Part shown: positions 61,658 through 64,000 of the stretch, one piece after another
How the letters are laid out: each line of letters starts with the position of its first letter
How positions within the stretch are numbered: position 1 is the first letter of the stretch
Assembly: GCA_022648545.1 (NCBI GenBank)
Contig: JALCMP010000007.1
Coordinates: forward strand, 22,256 to 86,255
Length of the DNA: 64,000 nt
Direction of reading: 5' to 3'
From: Bacteroidales bacterium
Lineage (GTDB): Bacteria > Bacteroidota > Bacteroidia > Bacteroidales > UBA932
Notes under the pieces: generated by a model
What the model was told of the DNA's origin: nothing
Database searches by the model: none
What the model saw: the letters and a program-made list of their open reading frames with translations, nothing else
Translations under genes and position numbers: made by a program

Positions 61658-62902
61658 ATGGTAAAAATAAAACCTTTCGCAGCTATACGTCCTCCAAAGG
61701 AAATCGTAAGGGAAGTTGCATCTCTTCCCTACGACGTACTCAATTCCAAAGAAGCGCAGGCAATAGCAGGAGAAAAATCGCTGCTCCATATAATAAAACC
61801 TGAAATAGATTTCGATCCGATAATAGACGAACATTCAGACAAGGCATATGAAGAAGCGGTTAAGAACTTCAAGCTATGGCAGGAACGCAAATGGCTTATA
61901 CAAGACCCCGTAGAAAACTATTACGTATATTCCCAAACGATGAACGGACATACGCAGTTCGGCCTTGTCGTTTGCGCAAATGTGGAAGATTACATTTCAG
62001 GGAAAATAAAAAAACACGAACTTACGAGAAAAGAGAAGGAAGACGACCGGATGATTCACGTAAAAATACAAAATGCAAATCTCGAACCCGTTTTCTTCTC
62101 ATACAAGGACAACGATGAAATAAACACCATAGTATCTTCCGCCGCAGCCGGAGAACCCGAATATGACTTTACTGCCGAAGACGGAGTCCGCCATCGTTTA
62201 TGGGTAATAGGGACTTCAGACAAGATAAACAGGATAACCGAAATCTTTTCTGCTATTCCGGCTTTTTATGTAGCTGACGGTCACCACAGAACCGCAGCAG
62301 CTGCAAGGGTCGGCCTTGAGAAAAGAGCAGCCAATCCTCATCATACCGGAAACGAAGAATACAACTACTTCATGGCCGTGATCTTTCCAGAGAGCAATCT
62401 CAGAATAATGGACTACAACCGTGTAATACGCGATCTGAACGGCATGAACAAAGAAAGTTTTCTTGAAAAGCTTTCCGGAAATTTTGATATGGAAGAAAAG
62501 GGAGATAACATATACAAGCCGTGCAGACTTCACGAATTTTCGATGTATCTCAACGGCAAATGGTATTCCCTGCGGGCAAAAACCGGTACATACGACGATA
62601 CAGACCCTATAGGAGTTCTGGACGTCACAATACTCTCCAGAAAGGTCCTTGACGAAATCCTCGGAATAAAAGATCTGAGAACATCCGAAAGAATAGATTT
62701 CGTAGGGGGGATAAGAGGGCTCGGTGAATTAAAGAAAAGAGTCGACTCCGGGGAAATGGCCGTTGCCTTCGCTCTTTATCCCGTTTCGATGAAACAACTT
62801 ACGGACATTGCCGACTCGGGCAACATAATGCCTCCGAAGACTACATGGTTCGAACCTAAATTAAGAAGCGGAATAACTATACACAAACTCGACAGAAGAT
62901 AA
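61658..62902 (+). CDS. DUF1015 family protein with ParB/SerK-like DGHHR motif
   Basis: The 414-residue protein belongs to DUF1015. Family segments are KIKPFAAIRPP (3-13), LPYDVLNS (23-30), HELTRKEKEDDRMIH (120-134) and FYVADGHHRTAAAA (203-216). The DGHHR core (207-211) resembles the phosphate-binding GxHR motif of the ParB/sulfiredoxin/SerK fold, whose members include free-serine kinases and CTP-using ParB proteins. It is the third gene of serC-serA-DUF1015 with only 16 bases before it, so a job in serine or phosphoserine metabolism is plausible. Function remains unproven: a serine kinase, a phosphoserine-dephosphorylating enzyme, or an unrelated role are all open. Confidence 0.85.
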   Translation: MVKIKPFAAIRPPKEIVREVASLPYDVLNSKEAQAIAGEKSLLHIIKPEIDFDPIIDEHSDKAYEEAVKNFKLWQERKWLIQDPVENYYVYSQTMNGHTQFGLVVCANVEDYISGKIKKHELTRKEKEDDRMIHVKIQNANLEPVFFSYKDNDEINTIVSSAAAGEPEYDFTAEDGVRHRLWVIGTSDKINRITEIFSAIPAFYVADGHHRTAAAARVGLEKRAANPHHTGNEEYNYFMAVIFPESNLRIMDYNRVIRDLNGMNKESFLEKLSGNFDMEEKGDNIYKPCRLHEFSMYLNGKWYSLRAKTGTYDDTDPIGVLDVTILSRKVLDEILGIKDLRTSERIDFVGGIRGLGELKKRVDSGEMAVAFALYPVSMKQLTDIADSGNIMPPKTTWFEPKLRSGITIHKLDRR

Positions 62903-62957
62903 GCCACTGGTACAAAGATATACCGCAAAAGTATTATCTTACGCCTGATAATTAATA

Positions 62958-62987
62958 AAGCCGGCCGGGAAATCCCGACCGGCTTTT
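62958..62987. terminator. Bidirectional terminator between DUF1015 and nagB
   Basis: A 12-bp stem (AAGCCGGCCGGG against CCCGACCGGCTT, one mismatch) with a 4-base loop, followed by T on the plus strand and flanked by A on the left. It can stop both convergent transcripts. Confidence 0.85.
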
Positions 62988-63010
62988 CATATACATATTA
63001 TATCTAATAT

Positions 63011-63802
63011 TTAAAGATTATTCTTCTCAATGTCCTTGAAGTAACGGTAAGTCGAAACTTTCAGTTCAGTTACGGCGGCCTCGTCGCAAACCATGATGCC
63101 GTGCTGGTGAATCTGAAGAGCAGATATAGTTCTCTGGTTATTAACACTGCCCTCTACTCCGTCGCGCACCGCATTCGCCTTCTTGTGCCCGAAAGCAAGG
63201 ATTAAAACTTCACGCGCATCCATTATCGTACCTACACCAACCGAAAGAGCAAGTTTGGGAACTTTGTTCATATCATTGTCGAAGAAACGTGAATTTACGA
63301 TTAAAGTATCTGTAGTGAGGGTTTTTATTCTTGTCCGTGATTTAAGCGAAGAAAAAGGTTCGTTGAAGGCTATATGCCCGTCTTCTCCTACACCACCCAT
63401 AAACAAATCTATTCCTCCGGCTTTCTTTATTCTGGATTCATACTCTTCACACTCCCTGGCCAGGTCTGATGCATTGCCGTTAAGGATGTTTATGTTTTCC
63501 TTTGGGATATCGATATATTTAAAGAAATTGTTCCACATGAAAGAGTGATAGCTTTCCGGATGATCCTCGGGTATCCCGACATATTCGTCCATATTGAATG
63601 TTACCACATTCTTAAAGGAAACCTTATTTTCTTTGTAAAGAGATATCAATTTTTTGTAGGTTGGGATCGGGGTCGAACCGGTAGGCAATCCCAAAACAAA
63701 AGGAGCATCGGTAATCGTTTTCTTGCGATTTATCTGGGAAACGATATAATTGGCAGCCCATGCGCTTGCCATATCACAGGAATCTTCAATAATAAGCCTC
63801 AT
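63011..63802 (-). CDS. nagB: Glucosamine-6-phosphate deaminase
   Basis: Converts glucosamine-6-phosphate to fructose-6-phosphate and ammonia in amino-sugar catabolism. The 263-residue protein has the N-terminal [15 protein letters not shown] (about 40-54), the [25 protein letters not shown] segment with the catalytic Asp and the [14 protein letters not shown] motif with catalytic Asp/His/Glu (near 137-150). It lies just after an rRNA operon on the same strand but has its own promoter and is insulated by a terminator. Confidence 0.96.
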   Translation of the reverse strand: MRLIIEDSCDMASAWAANYIVSQINRKKTITDAPFVLGLPTGSTPIPTYKKLISLYKENKVSFKNVVTFNMDEYVGIPEDHPESYHSFMWNNFFKYIDIPKENINILNGNASDLARECEEYESRIKKAGGIDLFMGGVGEDGHIAFNEPFSSLKSRTRIKTLTTDTLIVNSRFFDNDMNKVPKLALSVGVGTIMDAREVLILAFGHKKANAVRDGVEGSVNNQRTISALQIHQHGIMVCDEAAVTELKVSTYRYFKDIEKNNL

Positions 63803-63831
63803 ATACTTTATTTTTAATTTATTTACCGCAG

Positions 63832-63839
63832 CAAATTTA
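63832..63839 (-). promoter_or_regulatory. Bacteroidota -7 promoter element for nagB
   Basis: The minus strand reads TAAATTTG, an exact TAnnTTTG match, about 29 bases before the nagB ATG. Confidence 0.45.
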
Positions 63840-63876
63840 GCATTAATAGATTAAAATAAAAAGGGTAGAATGATAT

Positions 63877-63918
63877 AAAAAAAAACGGGGAGAAGATATT
63901 ACTATCAACTCCCCGTTT
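63877..63918 (-). terminator. Terminator of the rRNA operon
   Basis: A 10-bp perfect stem (AAACGGGGAG against CTCCCCGTTT) followed on the minus strand by a run of at least eight T, immediately downstream of the 5S rRNA 3' end. Confidence 0.9.
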
Positions 63919-63925
63919 ATAAATT

Positions 63926-64000
63926 AGGCGGTTACCTACTCTCCCACTTGGTATAGCAGTACCATCGGCGCTTTCGGGCTTAACTTCTCTGTTCGGTATG
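63926..64000 (-). rRNA. rrf: 5S ribosomal RNA, 3' part
   Basis: The minus strand contains the conserved 5S segments CCGAACAGAGAAGUUAAG, then CGCCGAUGGUACUGC, and the 3' helix GGGAGAGUAGGUAACCGCC. About 75 bases are present and the 5' part, followed by 23S and 16S, must lie beyond the right edge. The 3' end near 63926 is estimated from the helix I strand and may be off by a few bases. Confidence 0.92.

Noticed and set aside
1..64000. CRISPR arrays, tRNA genes, riboswitches, prophage or defence islands.
   Set aside because: I read the gaps on both strands and found none; all gaps are shorter than about 140 bases and hold promoters, terminators or nothing recognisable.

Overview
The window is a gene-dense, core-genome segment of a member of the Bacteroidota, most likely Bacteroidales. 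Supporting signs are the Bacteroidota -7 promoter word TAnnTTTG upstream of at least twelve genes or operons, the mraZ-to-ftsZ division and cell-wall cluster in the order typical of that phylum (murF and ddl absent from it, MraY with a long extra loop), IspH, FtsZ and MurE sequences of Bacteroidota type, an ExbB/ExbD cluster with an extra small membrane protein, and small families largely confined to the phylum (DUF3127). Codon use is striking: ATA is the main isoleucine codon. I see no insertion sequence, prophage, integron, CRISPR array or tRNA gene. No gap between genes exceeds about 140 bases, and the larger gaps are explained by promoters or terminators. The window is cut at both ends: a Ppx/GppA phosphatase gene runs off the left edge and a 5S rRNA gene runs off the right edge.

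Layout. 1-1.2 kb (minus): cmk and the 5' part of a ppx/gppA gene. 1.2-4.9 kb (plus): ispH, efp, a transglutaminase-like lipoprotein and an O-methyltransferase. 4.9-7.4 kb (minus): dnaX then lptB. 7.4-9.6 kb (plus): an unrecognised secreted protein and an M16 peptidase. 9.6-10.9 kb (minus): an M23 lipoprotein. 11.0-27.9 kb (plus): the dcw cluster mraZ-rsmH-ftsL-ftsI-murE-mraY-murD-ftsW-murG-murC-ftsQ-ftsA-ftsZ, with gltX overlapping the end of ftsZ, closed by a strong terminator. 28.1-31.9 kb (minus): asnS-udk-tonB-like-galE. 31.9-34.2 kb (minus): a DUF187 (DigH/YddW-like) lipoprotein and a secreted SGNH hydrolase. 34.3-36.5 kb (minus): exbB, a small membrane protein and two exbD genes. 36.7-39.6 kb (minus): dprA-tatD-ansA. 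39.7-52.7 kb (minus): a long co-directional run of kdsD, speB-like, FKBP isomerase, DUF3127, a large envelope protein, an MsbA-like ABC exporter, an acyl-CoA ligase, dCMP deaminase, an S41 protease, truB and queA, ended by a terminator. 52.8-55.0 kb (plus): recQ. 55.0-57.5 kb (minus): a LuxC-like acyl-CoA reductase, a pRiA4b ORF-3-like protein and miaA. 57.5-62.9 kb (plus): yigZ, pyrB-pyrI, then serC-serA-DUF1015. 63.0-64.0 kb (minus): nagB and the end of an rRNA operon.

How the genes fit together. Most of the window serves envelope growth. The dcw cluster makes lipid II and the divisome. The M23, S41 and DUF187 proteins and the SGNH hydrolase are candidate wall-processing enzymes. LptB, KdsD and the MsbA-like exporter point to lipopolysaccharide. 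ExbB/ExbD and the TonB-like protein energise outer-membrane transport. The rest is housekeeping: replication and repair (dnaX, recQ, dprA), tRNA modification and charging (queA, truB, miaA, asnS, gltX), nucleotides (cmk, udk, pyrBI, dCMP deaminase) and serine synthesis.

There is no obvious accessory or defence system. The most promising leads for new biology are the DUF1015 protein with a ParB/SerK-like DGHHR motif next to serC-serA, the SSB-like acidic tip on the DUF3127 protein, the pairing of a DigH-like lipoprotein with an SGNH esterase, and a 9-base G tract inside a TonB-like gene.
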